From positions 1 through 64,000 of the forward strand of contig DAIMXP010000004.1 of NCBI GenBank assembly GCA_036734945.1: DNA of 64,000 nucleotides, given 5' to 3'. This DNA is from UBA4733 sp036734945. Lineage in GTDB: Bacteria > Chloroflexota > UBA4733. A program made the position numbers and the translations under genes. Below the pieces are notes generated by a model that did not search any database, was not told the DNA's origin, and saw nothing but the letters and a program-made list of their open reading frames with translations. Shown one piece after another: positions 1-7,368 of the stretch; position 1 is the first letter of the stretch, and each line of letters opens with the position of its first letter.

Positions 1-337
1 ACCCTACCGCTACCTTGCCCATTTGTCAAAGTTATTTCGTGACGGGTCCTAAGCAAGGATACCACCGACGCTACAACTGGTCGGTCTGAGGCAAAGCCTC
101 GTCAGTGCTTATAGGTGCGGCACGCCTGCTGCGCACTGATCTGGACTACCCGACACGCGCAGTGAAGGTGACATCGGCCTTGTGACCAGCCAAGTCCACG
201 AAATTTCGGCGTCAGTTCCTTCGACCAGTCTCCCTTGCGCGTCTGCAGCCGATATTAGCTACCCAGCTGCAAGTGCCGGGTTCGGTGGCAGCAGCACCAG
301 GACAAGGCAATCAAGCAACGCACAGACCCTACGTGGC
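1..337. other. No gene seen
   Basis: I see no convincing coding frame, RNA gene or repeat here. Open frames on both strands are short and of unnatural composition. The lower-GC first 60 bases could hold the edge of a promoter or a gene lying outside the window. Confidence 0.4.
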
Positions 338-481
338 CTACTTCCGCCGCGCACGCGACGGCCGCGGTCTCCCGCGAGTACGATATTGGCGCGAGCGCAG
401 GGTACGCGCTCGATGGCGGTAGCTGGCCGCCCACACGACCAGGGCGATCAGGAAGATCACCGAAAAGCCGAGCGTTCCCAC
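338..481 (-). CDS. Possible 47-residue single-helix membrane protein
   Basis: This is a very short open frame with a GTG start at 481, preceded by a purine-rich GAGAGGACGG stretch that could bind ribosomes. Residues 3-20 form one continuous hydrophobic helix (core FSVIFLIALVVWAA). The rest is strongly basic, with Arg at roughly every third position, which fits an N-out/C-in single-pass peptide. It runs in the same direction as the zinc-ribbon membrane protein that ends 89 bases upstream of it. I recognise no family. The helix plus basic tail is better organised than chance frames around it, but a spurious frame is still possible. Confidence 0.3.
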   Translation of the reverse strand: MGTLGFSVIFLIALVVWAASYRHRARTLRSRQYRTRGRPRPSRARRK

Positions 482-569
482 GGTTACCGTCCTCTCGGCT
501 GCTTCTGAGCGCTGATTCTACTGGGCCTGTCGCACTGGAGCAACCGGCCGGGTGGAGTGTTGCCCGCAA

Positions 570-1358
570 TTACGGTCCGGTATCCCCACCGACGAGGCGC
601 GAGTACATCGTCACGTCCTTGGTCGTGATCAGGGAAAAGCTGTTGTCCAGGAACAACGTGTAGGGGCCGGCGTCGGGCAAGGTCAGGTCAAAGGCGTAGC
701 GGTTGGCGACGCGGGACTGTTTGATGAGGTAGCCGCCGCTGGGCGCTCGTAGTCGAAAGCCAATGTCGTTGTTGGCCCCCAGGATGAGGACGTAGCCCGT
801 GAAGCGCCCCGGCGGATGCTGGATGGTGTACGTGATGGAATCGTCCACACCGGGTGGTACCTGGAACTGCTCAGTACGGTAGGGAACCGGCGTCGCTGTG
901 GGTCTGGGCGTGGCTGTGGGCGGCGGTGGTGCAGTCGCCGTCGGCACAGGAGTCCACGTCGCCGTGGGGTTCAGGGTTGCCGTCTCCGTCGGAGCGGGCG
1001 TCGCTGTGGAGAACGGCGTCGCCGTCGCGGTCGGAACGAGCGTCGCCGTCGCGGTCGCCAACCTGGTAGATGTAGCTGTGGGCAACGGGACGGCCGCCGC
1101 CGGCGACGGGTGGGTCTCGGCGAATACCGCGCCACCCAGCACCAGGACCGCTAACGCCAGTACCAGCAGAAAAGGCAACCCGAGGGCACGGCTGACGCTG
1201 CGTTCCGGTTCCGGGGGAGAGTTGCCAGCCACATCCGTAGCGTCGAGCACCCCCTGACGGGGCGGCAGTACACCCGGCGCCGTCAGGGACGCACCGCAGT
1301 AAGGGCAGAACAGATGCTCGTCAGCTTGTTCACGTGTACACGTCGGACAGCGGGTCAT
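570..1358 (-). CDS. Zinc-ribbon, single-pass membrane protein with Pro/Thr linker
   Basis: This 262-residue protein starts with a zinc ribbon (C4, C7, C18, C21 in CPTC...CPYCG). One transmembrane helix lies at about residues 58-80 (LPFLLVLALAVLVLGG). A low-complexity Thr/Ala/Pro linker follows to about residue 165, and the C-terminal domain of about 95 residues is probably beta-rich (DSITYTIQ, GYVLILGANNDIGF, GPYTLFLDNSF). The architecture puts the ribbon in the cytoplasm and the C-terminal domain outside the membrane. Zinc-ribbon plus PT-linker proteins of this type are common in Chloroflexota, but the function is unknown. The start at 1358 was chosen because GGAGGGAGAGAG precedes it and the zinc ribbon begins there; the frame is open further upstream without such support. 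Confidence 0.75.
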   Translation of the reverse strand: MTRCPTCTREQADEHLFCPYCGASLTAPGVLPPRQGVLDATDVAGNSPPEPERSVSRALGLPFLLVLALAVLVLGGAVFAETHPSPAAAVPLPTATSTRLATATATLVPTATATPFSTATPAPTETATLNPTATWTPVPTATAPPPPTATPRPTATPVPYRTEQFQVPPGVDDSITYTIQHPPGRFTGYVLILGANNDIGFRLRAPSGGYLIKQSRVANRYAFDLTLPDAGPYTLFLDNSFSLITTKDVTMYSRLVGGDTGP

Positions 1359-1621
1359 CGTGCTCTCTCCCTCCACGTCATTGGCACGCCACCGTGAATA
1401 GTACCGGTAAATGGCGCTGCATCGAACAAGCAAGGCAGCCAGCCCCGCTGGATAGTATAGTTTGGGCGCCGGACTAACTCTGTTGCCGTACCCCACCAGA
1501 ACAGTGACAGCACAGCACAGTAATGGTCAGGGTCGAGAGCAACCAACCGTACTACCGCAACAGGTTGACTGGTATCGTTATCCAGGGGGAGTGGTACCGA
1601 AGCAAGGGACGGATTGAAGGA

Positions 1622-2290
1622 ATGAGTCAACGCGGCTGCGCGAGTTGCCCGTTCCTGGGCATGGCCTTCGATCGGCAGTTGCATGCCTCCTACCCGCACC
1701 ACCAGCACGTCTGCTGGGCGGTAGCCGAGCCTCGCAGCGTGGGCACGACAGTCAAACGCTGGATCGGCTGGCGACCCTGGCAATCGGGGGAGGCAGCCAA
1801 GATCCCGTGGCAGGCGCGCCTTTTCTCCCCCGTCCACTCCAACGATCAGGCGCGCTGTCTGGGGTCGGCCTATGCTGCCTGCCCGCAATTTCCTGCCTCC
1901 ACCAGCATGCTGCGTCGCATGACGCAGGCGGCGGGAGGCCTCCGGCCGCTAGTGCCGCGCCCTTGCGACCTCCTCAATGAAATGCCGGGCCGCATCGGTG
2001 ATATTGCCCCAGGCGCCCGTCGCCACCTGCGACGCCTTGACGAGGTTGCTGCCTACCGCAATCGCGACAGCTCCGGCGGCGATGAACTCGCCGGCATTTT
2101 CCAGGGAGACGCCGCCGGTGGGGATCAGCTTGATCTGCGGCAACGGACCGGCAATCTCGCGGAGGTAGCGCGGCCCGCCGGCACTGGCGGGAAAGAGCTT
2201 CACCCAATCCGCTCCCGCTTCCCAGGCCGTCAGAATCTCCGTCGGGCTGAAGGCGCCGCAGAGGATGGGCGTACTGTAGCGTCGGCATAG
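1622..2290 (+). CDS. Doubtful Cys-rich frame with CPFLG motif, probably a damaged gene
   Basis: The frame opens at an ATG directly after GAAGGA. Its first ~100 codons carry a cysteine pattern, CxxCPFLG ... HHQHVCW ... ARCLGSAYAACPQF. From memory this resembles a CPYLG...C...YCL...CP module repeated in Chloroflexota proteins of unknown role. The pattern ends near base 1905. After that the frame runs antisense through the aldolase gene until 2290, which no healthy gene should do, so the true stop has probably been lost or the gene is a fragment. A large insert also separates the second and third cysteine groups. Only 1622-1905 should be taken as possibly meaningful. Confidence 0.3.
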   Translation: MSQRGCASCPFLGMAFDRQLHASYPHHQHVCWAVAEPRSVGTTVKRWIGWRPWQSGEAAKIPWQARLFSPVHSNDQARCLGSAYAACPQFPASTSMLRRMTQAAGGLRPLVPRPCDLLNEMPGRIGDIAPGARRHLRRLDEVAAYRNRDSSGGDELAGIFQGDAAGGDQLDLRQRTGNLAEVARPAGTGGKELHPIRSRFPGRQNLRRAEGAAEDGRTVASA

Positions 2291-2638
2291 CTCGATAGTG
2301 CTGACGCGCAAGGTCGGCGTCACCACGAACTGCGCGCCGGCCGTGATTGCCTCCCGCGCACTCTCCGGGTCCAGCACGGTCCCGGCCCCCACCAGCATGC
2401 GGTCGCCATGGCTCTTGCGCACCTGCTCGATCACGGCCAACGCCTCCCGGTTGGTCAGCGTGAACTCGATGCAGTACACGCCCCCCGCCAGTAAGGCATC
2501 TGCCAGTTGCCCCGCCCGGCTCAGATCGTCCAAACGCACCACAGCGGTGACGCCGGTGGACTCGATCCACGAAGGGGTCGGGAGCTGGGGGCCGGGGGCC
2601 GGGGAAGTGACAGCGGTCGAAATTGCCTGGGTACCCAT
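1949..2638 (-). CDS. eda: KDPG/KHG aldolase
   Basis: This is a class I aldolase of the Entner-Doudoroff type that splits 2-keto-3-deoxy-6-phosphogluconate into pyruvate and glyceraldehyde-3-phosphate. The TIM-barrel signatures are all present: Arg in VVRLD, the catalytic Glu in IEFTLTN, and the Schiff-base Lys in WVKLFPAS, followed by LIPTGGV for phosphate binding. At 229 residues it is slightly longer than usual (about 205-215) because of an N-terminal extension of about 20 residues rich in Pro. It is the last gene of a minus-strand run after two PfkB sugar kinases and enolase, 87 bases behind kdgK. That context supports a role in degrading 2-keto-3-deoxy-sugars from uronates. An alternative substrate such as KHG or KDPGal cannot be excluded. 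Confidence 0.88.
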   Translation of the reverse strand: MGTQAISTAVTSPAPGPQLPTPSWIESTGVTAVVRLDDLSRAGQLADALLAGGVYCIEFTLTNREALAVIEQVRKSHGDRMLVGAGTVLDPESAREAITAGAQFVVTPTLRVSTIELCRRYSTPILCGAFSPTEILTAWEAGADWVKLFPASAGGPRYLREIAGPLPQIKLIPTGGVSLENAGEFIAAGAVAIAVGSNLVKASQVATGAWGNITDAARHFIEEVARARH

Positions 2639-2725
2639 TGTCTACGCCTTTCTGCTCGGCACGAAAGTTACTCCCATAATGCTCGCCATGCACCTCTTTC
2701 TTCGCCAGCCCCCGACTCCCGGCCC

Positions 2726-3700
2726 CTACCTCAACACCTGCCGTGTCCCGTGGGCCAGGAACTCGTCCAGTTCGACACGGTCGATCAGGCAGAACTCGCC
2801 AGGGATGGTGTGCTTGAGGGCGGCCATGGCGACGCCCTGGTTGACTGCCTGCTGCAAGTCACCGGCCAGGTAGCCGTCCAGGAAGCCGGCGGCAAAGGCG
2901 TCACCGGCGCCGAGGCGATCGATGATCTCGAACTGCACACTCGGGCTCTCCGCCGTCGCCTCGCCGACGGCGAGGGCGCGCATGCTGCCGCGCGTGCCGC
3001 CATCCTCCGTGCGGTCGGTCAACACCACCACGTCGCAGCCGAACTCTTGCCGACAAGCGCGCGCTGCCTCCTCCGGTACACCGGTGATCCCAAAGAACGT
3101 CGCCAGGGCAGGTGCGCTGGCGAACAGGATCGTGCAGCGCGGCAGGAGACGCCGGTATACCCTGGACGCTGCCTCCTCGCTCCAGAGGCGCGAACGGTAG
3201 TTGAGATCGAAGCTGGTGACGATGCCCTGCTTGCGTGCCTGCACCAGCGCGTGCTCGACGGTGGTCAGGCAGGAGGCGGACAGCGCGGCGGTGATACCGG
3301 ACGTGTGGAAGAGGCGGCAGTTGGCAAACGCGGCGGACCAGTCCACGTCTTTCGCCTGCATTGTGCAGGCGGCGGACCGAGCGCGGTCGTAGATGACCTG
3401 CGAGGGACGCGGCGCCAACCCCTGCTCGTAAAAGTAGAGGCCGGCGCGCTCACCGCCCCAGGCGACATAACGCACGTCAACGCCCTGCTCACGGGTGCGG
3501 TTGTAGATGAGGTGTCCCAGGGGGTTGTTCGGCAGCTTCGTGACGAAGCTCACGTCACGACCAAGGCGGGCCAGACCTACAGCGACGCTCTGCTCGGAGC
3601 CACCGACGACGAGATCGAGGTGAGTGCTTTGTTCCAGACGGGCGTTGCCGGGCGGACTCAGCCGCAGCATCGCCTCGCCCAGGGTGACGATCTCAGGCAT
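2726..3700 (-). CDS. kdgK: 2-keto-3-deoxygluconate kinase (PfkB family)
   Basis: This ribokinase-family sugar kinase probably phosphorylates 2-keto-3-deoxygluconate to KDPG, the substrate of the aldolase encoded next. The N-terminal TLGEAMLRLSPPG and VGGSEQSVAVGLARLG segments are typical of KdgK. The C-terminal anion-hole and catalytic-base motif is DRLGAGDAFAAGF. The protein is 324 residues, normal for the family. Two ATGs lie in tandem (3703 and 3700); the second has the better spacing from GAGG. The start overlaps the end of the upstream kinase gene by 8 bases, implying translational coupling. Substrate assignment rests on motif style and on the neighbouring eda gene. Confidence 0.8.
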   Translation of the reverse strand: MPEIVTLGEAMLRLSPPGNARLEQSTHLDLVVGGSEQSVAVGLARLGRDVSFVTKLPNNPLGHLIYNRTREQGVDVRYVAWGGERAGLYFYEQGLAPRPSQVIYDRARSAACTMQAKDVDWSAAFANCRLFHTSGITAALSASCLTTVEHALVQARKQGIVTSFDLNYRSRLWSEEAASRVYRRLLPRCTILFASAPALATFFGITGVPEEAARACRQEFGCDVVVLTDRTEDGGTRGSMRALAVGEATAESPSVQFEIIDRLGAGDAFAAGFLDGYLAGDLQQAVNQGVAMAALKHTIPGEFCLIDRVELDEFLAHGTRQVLR

Positions 3701-4628
3701 CATCCGCCTCGATATGCAGCAGAATTTCTTCGCGCCGGGCCTGGCTGGCGATAGCGCCACGGCCGCGCAACTTGAGGCCGGCAGCCACCACCCCGAGCCG
3801 GGCAGCTCGCGCCGGCGTCAGGCCGGCGATCAAGCCGTGCAGGAAAGCGCCGTCGAAGACATCCCCCGCGCCGGAGGTGTCGCGCACCTGCTCCGGCACG
3901 TGCGCCGCCACCGCAATGCGGTCACTGCCCTGCGCCACCAGCACGCCGTCAGCGCCACACTTGACGGCCACCAGCGGCACGCCGGCCTCCAGGAAGTAGG
4001 CGGCGATGCGCTCGGGGTCGCGTTCGCCTATTAATGCCTCCGCCTCTTCAGGAGCAGACGGCAAGGCAATATCGATATAGGGCAACAGCTCGGCCAGCGC
4101 CGCCTGCGCCTCCGCCAGCGACCAGAGGCGCAGGCGCAGGTTCGGGTCGAAGGCCACCCGCACACCGTGGCGCCGCGCCATCTGGGCAGCCGCCAGCACC
4201 GTCGCCCGACTGGACGGCGAAATGGCCTGACTGATGCCGCTGACGTGCAACACCCGGGCAGCGGCGATGGCCTGCTCGTCGAGGTCGGTCGGCTGCAGCG
4301 TGCTGGCAGCACTGCCCTTGCGGTAGTAGACGAACTCCCGTTCCCCCCCCGTCAACAGCGAGATCAGGTACAGCCCGTTGTAGCCTTCCACCAGGCGCGC
4401 CTGGCTGACGTCGATGCCCTCGGCCTGCCAGGACTGCCGCAAGAAGGGTCCGAACGGATCATCACCGACCCGCGTGATGAAGCCGGTAGTGGTTCCGAGG
4501 CGAGCCGCTGCCACCAGCACATTACAGGTATCACCGCCAAAGGTCTTGACGAAAACCGGCGCCGCCGCCAGCGGCTCGTCCGAGAAGAGTTCGACCATGC
4601 ACTCGCCCAGCGCCAGCAGGTCAGGCAT
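3693..4628 (-). CDS. PfkB-family sugar kinase, KDG-kinase-like
   Basis: This second ribokinase-family kinase of 311 residues begins with LLALGECMVELFSDEP. It contains TFGGDTCNVLVAAARLG (substrate-binding glycines), FDPNLRLRLW, and the C-terminal RDTSGAGDVFDGAFLHG with the catalytic Asp. The style is close to KDG kinases and to related kinases for 5-dehydro-2-deoxygluconate or fructose, so the substrate is open. It overlaps enolase upstream by 8 bases and kdgK downstream by 8 bases, so the four genes form one tightly coupled unit. Two adjacent PfkB kinases suggest two related keto-deoxy-sugars are handled. The start at 4628 is the only ATG placed just before the conserved N-terminal strand. 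Confidence 0.75.
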   Translation of the reverse strand: MPDLLALGECMVELFSDEPLAAAPVFVKTFGGDTCNVLVAAARLGTTTGFITRVGDDPFGPFLRQSWQAEGIDVSQARLVEGYNGLYLISLLTGGEREFVYYRKGSAASTLQPTDLDEQAIAAARVLHVSGISQAISPSSRATVLAAAQMARRHGVRVAFDPNLRLRLWSLAEAQAALAELLPYIDIALPSAPEEAEALIGERDPERIAAYFLEAGVPLVAVKCGADGVLVAQGSDRIAVAAHVPEQVRDTSGAGDVFDGAFLHGLIAGLTPARAARLGVVAAGLKLRGRGAIASQARREEILLHIEADDA

Positions 4629-5913
4629 GGAGGTGCTTGAAGGCGCGGCGACCAGCATACTCGGCGGCGGAACCCAACTCCTCCTCGATGCGCAACAACT
4701 GGTTGTACTTGGCCACCCGTTCGCTGCGCGCCGGCGCGCCGGTCTTGATCTGGCCGGTATTCAAGGCGACGACCAGATCGCTGATGGTGGTGTCTTCCGT
4801 TTCGCCGGAGCGATGGGAGACGACGGCGGTCCAGCCGGCTCCCTGTGTCAGCTCAATCGCCTCGATGGTCTCGGTCAGCGTGCCGATCTGGTTCAGCTTG
4901 ATCAACACAGAGTTGGCGGAGCGCTCAGCCAGGCCGCGGGCGATGCGCTGGGTATTGGTGACGAAGAGGTCGTCGCCGACCAGTTGCAGGCGGTCGCCCA
5001 GCGTTTTGCGCAGTTCCGCCCAACCGGCCCAGTCGTCTTCGGCCAGCCCATCCTCCAGGCTGATGATCGGGTAGCGGCTGGACCACTCGGCGTAGAGGCC
5101 GATCAACTCGGCAGTAGCGAGCGTGCGTCCTTCCCGGCGTAAGCGGTAGCGACCATCCGCTTCGTACAGTTCCGAGGCGGCGGCATCGATGGCCAGCGCC
5201 ACATCCTCGCCCGGTGTGTAGCCGGCGGCCTGGATCGCCTCAATGATCATGTCCAGGGCTTCGGCGTTGCTGCTCAGGGCCGGCGCGAAGCCGCCCTCGT
5301 CGCCGACGGACGTGGAGAGTTTGCGCCCGACCAGGACGCGCTTCAGGGCGGCGTACACTTCGGCGCTGATGCGCAGCCCTTCGCTGAAGGAGGCGGCTCC
5401 CACCGGCATCACCATGAACTCCTGCAGATCGGTCGATTGCCAGTCGGTGTGGCGGCCGCCGTTGAGGATATTGAGCATCGGCACCGGCAAGACGTGCGCA
5501 TTGCTGCCACCGAGGTAGCGGTAGAGCGGCAGGCCGGCGTAGCCCGCCGCGGCGCGCGCCACCGCCAGTGAGGCGCCCAACATGGCGTTGGCGCCCAACT
5601 TCCCCTTGTTCTCCGTGCCATCCAGCTCGAGCAGCGTCTGGTCGATGCGGCGCTGATCCACCGCAGGCATGTCGATTAGCGCCGGCCCGATGATCTCGTT
5701 GACGTTGCGCACGGCTCGCACGACGCCGGCGCCGCGATAGCGCTTCGCATCACCGTCGCGCAGTTCCACCGCCTCATGGGCGCCGGTCGACGCGCCGGAG
5801 GGTACCGCGGCACGGCCCAGCGTGCCGTCCTCCAGCGTGATGTCTACTTCCACCGTCGGGTTACCGCGGGAATCCAGAATTTCGCGCGCCTTGGCGCTGA
5901 CAATCATGCTCAT
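4621..5913 (-). CDS. eno: Enolase (phosphopyruvate hydratase)
   Basis: This enzyme interconverts 2-phosphoglycerate and phosphoenolpyruvate in the cytoplasm. Nearly all enolase landmarks are visible: AREILDSRGNPTVEVD at the N-terminus, SGASTGAHEA, GDEGGFAP, SLEDGLAEDDW and GDDLFVTN for metal and substrate, the catalytic Lys in LIKLNQIGT, SHRSGETED, and KTGAPARSERVAKYNQLLRIE near the end. Its 430 residues match the family. Starts at 5913 and 5907 are both possible, with no strong ribosome-binding site. It opens the eno-pfkB-kdgK-eda run. Pairing a housekeeping glycolytic gene with a keto-deoxy-sugar pathway is unusual and may give the cell a dedicated outlet to PEP. Confidence 0.95.
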   Translation of the reverse strand: MSMIVSAKAREILDSRGNPTVEVDITLEDGTLGRAAVPSGASTGAHEAVELRDGDAKRYRGAGVVRAVRNVNEIIGPALIDMPAVDQRRIDQTLLELDGTENKGKLGANAMLGASLAVARAAAGYAGLPLYRYLGGSNAHVLPVPMLNILNGGRHTDWQSTDLQEFMVMPVGAASFSEGLRISAEVYAALKRVLVGRKLSTSVGDEGGFAPALSSNAEALDMIIEAIQAAGYTPGEDVALAIDAAASELYEADGRYRLRREGRTLATAELIGLYAEWSSRYPIISLEDGLAEDDWAGWAELRKTLGDRLQLVGDDLFVTNTQRIARGLAERSANSVLIKLNQIGTLTETIEAIELTQGAGWTAVVSHRSGETEDTTISDLVVALNTGQIKTGAPARSERVAKYNQLLRIEEELGSAAEYAGRRAFKHLHA

Positions 5914-6079
5914 GCTGCGTTCGTACCCGTCCGTCGTATCCGTCCGCCGGCCCAGCCGGTGTTGCTCCAGTTGCTCCGGCAGTGTACGGTTTGGGGGCAG
6001 GCGGCGGCAACATAGGGCAACGCACGCCGGCACGCTCCTTGACTGGGCGCGTGGTATTCGGCTACCAGGGCGGGCGCGG

Positions 6080-6544
6080 CTACGGGTGACGGTTTGGGTC
6101 TTCTACCCGAAGCCCTTCCGCAGCCGCCGCAGTGTTGAGCTCCAGATCTGCGCTCACCAGTATGAGGGGACTGAGGCCGGCAGCGGCGCGCAATCGCTGA
6201 ACGTGCAACGCCGCCGCCAGTTGCGCACAGTCGTACCCACGCAGACCATGTCGCTCAGCCACGTCAAGAGCCGACTCACAGATCTCGGCGCTCAACTCAA
6301 AGACCTGATACGTTGCAGCCAAATGATGCCGCAATGCGGCCAAAGCGCGTATCGCGTCCGGCTCGGCAAGCGACCCAGCCCGAACACGCCGAAAAAGCGC
6401 CGCCGTTACCTCGACGGACGTGATACGAACGATGGCCAGATCGGAGCCACTTAACGGATGGAACAGACTGGTGACCCAGGTCGATCCCACCTCAACAACG
6501 TACCGCTTGACGGTCGCACTGCTGTCAAGAAAGTACGCCGCCAC
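6080..6544 (-). CDS. vapC: PIN-domain ribonuclease toxin (VapC-like)
   Basis: This 154-residue PIN-domain protein is probably the toxin of a type II toxin-antitoxin pair. The acidic metal-binding residues expected for the family are present: Asp in YFLDSS, Glu in ITSVEVTAALF, Asp in GYDCAQLAAAL, and Asp in LVSADLEL. It starts with GTG one base after the stop of the antitoxin gene, so the two are translationally coupled. VapC proteins cut tRNA or rRNA; the target here cannot be read from sequence. The protein appears full length. Confidence 0.8.
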   Translation of the reverse strand: MAAYFLDSSATVKRYVVEVGSTWVTSLFHPLSGSDLAIVRITSVEVTAALFRRVRAGSLAEPDAIRALAALRHHLAATYQVFELSAEICESALDVAERHGLRGYDCAQLAAALHVQRLRAAAGLSPLILVSADLELNTAAAAEGLRVEDPNRHP

Positions 6545-6545
6545 G

Positions 6546-6887
6546 TCATCGCCGGTCCGCGATAATCTGCTCAGACAACGGCGGACCTTCCAGTTCCAGC
6601 GGAGCGAAGTCGCCCAAAGGGTCCCGTTCGCCTGACGGCCACCTTTTGATCAAGCCGGCCTGCTCCGCCAAACGACGGAAATGCGCCTGGCGCGCGCTAT
6701 CGTCGTCAGCTTCTACCACTGTCGATGCCTCAATGGTCTCCAGTCGGCGTAGATCGTCGACGCTCACCAGCGCCGCTACCGGCTTGCCGTGGCGTTCCAC
6801 CAGGATGCGCTCGCCTCGATAGGCAACGCGATTCAAGTACTCGGACAGGTGCGTCTTCGCTTCCTGCGTTCCGACTTGCACGCTCAT
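6546..6887 (-). CDS. Phd/YefM-family antitoxin
   Basis: This antitoxin partners the PIN toxin that follows by one base. The N-terminal DNA-binding segment is clear: MSVQVGTQEAKTHLSEYLNR, then GERILVERHGKPVAALVSVDDL, the classic Phd/YefM fold. The C-terminal 60 residues, rich in Glu and Pro, would wrap the toxin. Tandem ATGs lie at 6890 and 6887; the second sits five bases from a strong GGAGG and is preferred. Such antitoxins usually repress their own operon. A low-GC stretch just upstream (6900-6925, TATTAGGTCCAATACTATTA) probably contains the promoter. Confidence 0.82.
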   Translation of the reverse strand: MSVQVGTQEAKTHLSEYLNRVAYRGERILVERHGKPVAALVSVDDLRRLETIEASTVVEADDDSARQAHFRRLAEQAGLIKRWPSGERDPLGDFAPLELEGPPLSEQIIADRR

Positions 6888-6994
6888 CATCGCCTCCAGC
6901 ATATTAGGTCCAATACTATTATACAACCAGTTGACTTGCTTCGAATGACACATCCATTGTGCATCCCCGCGTGCGGTTGTTCTCTCCATGATGA

Positions 6995-7246
6995 GGACGC
7001 AGGACAGAAAGTGAGGAAGACCTACTGGACGGCCAGGGAAATACCCATCACAGAATCAATGGGAATGTCTTGATAGAAATTGGGGCAGCATTGGCACTAT
7101 ACAAGCGTAACGTAGTGCTGCTAGTGCAGCAGGGCCTCCATTTGCCGTCTAATCTTCAGGGCCTGTACCGTTGCGAATACACAGGGAACAAGTTGGATTA
7201 TGAAGCCACCATGAAGTTACTAAAGACCTTTAGTCAGTTCAAGTGA
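6995..7246 (+). pseudogene. C-terminal fragment of a TIR-like/nucleotide-binding effector
   Basis: An open frame without a plausible start runs to the TGA at 7244-7246. It reads NVLIEIGAALALYKRNVVLL, then QQGLHLPSNLQGLYRCEYTG, then LDYEATMKLLKTFSQF. The 'NVLIEIG...LPSNLQGLY' pattern matches, from memory, the C-terminal half of predicted nucleotide-binding TIR-like domains (PF10137 type) that serve as NAD-cleaving effectors in anti-phage systems. The N-terminal half is absent: a stop lies at 6992 and the antitoxin promoter region occupies the space. Base composition is visibly lower in GC than the neighbours. It lies among restriction and toxin genes, fitting a decayed defence gene. Family assignment is moderate, fragment status is fairly sure. 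Confidence 0.45.
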
Positions 7247-7368
7247 GTTTTAGCGCCGCGCAGAAAGTCTACGGAAGATCGTTTGGTTATTCAGCGAATC
7301 GACAAGGAGCTACAAGTACAGCCGGGACATGGCGAGATAAATCCCCGGTAACTGTTCAAGTAGAGAAG

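Noticed and set aside
900..1090. Short repeats resembling a CRISPR or minisatellite
   Set aside because: They encode the Pro/Thr linker of the zinc-ribbon protein and lack regular spacing or unique spacers.
7247..7368. Small plus-strand frame from 7243 (about 60 codons)
   Set aside because: It starts inside the TIR-like fragment's last codon, has no family features, and reads into the antisense of hsdS.
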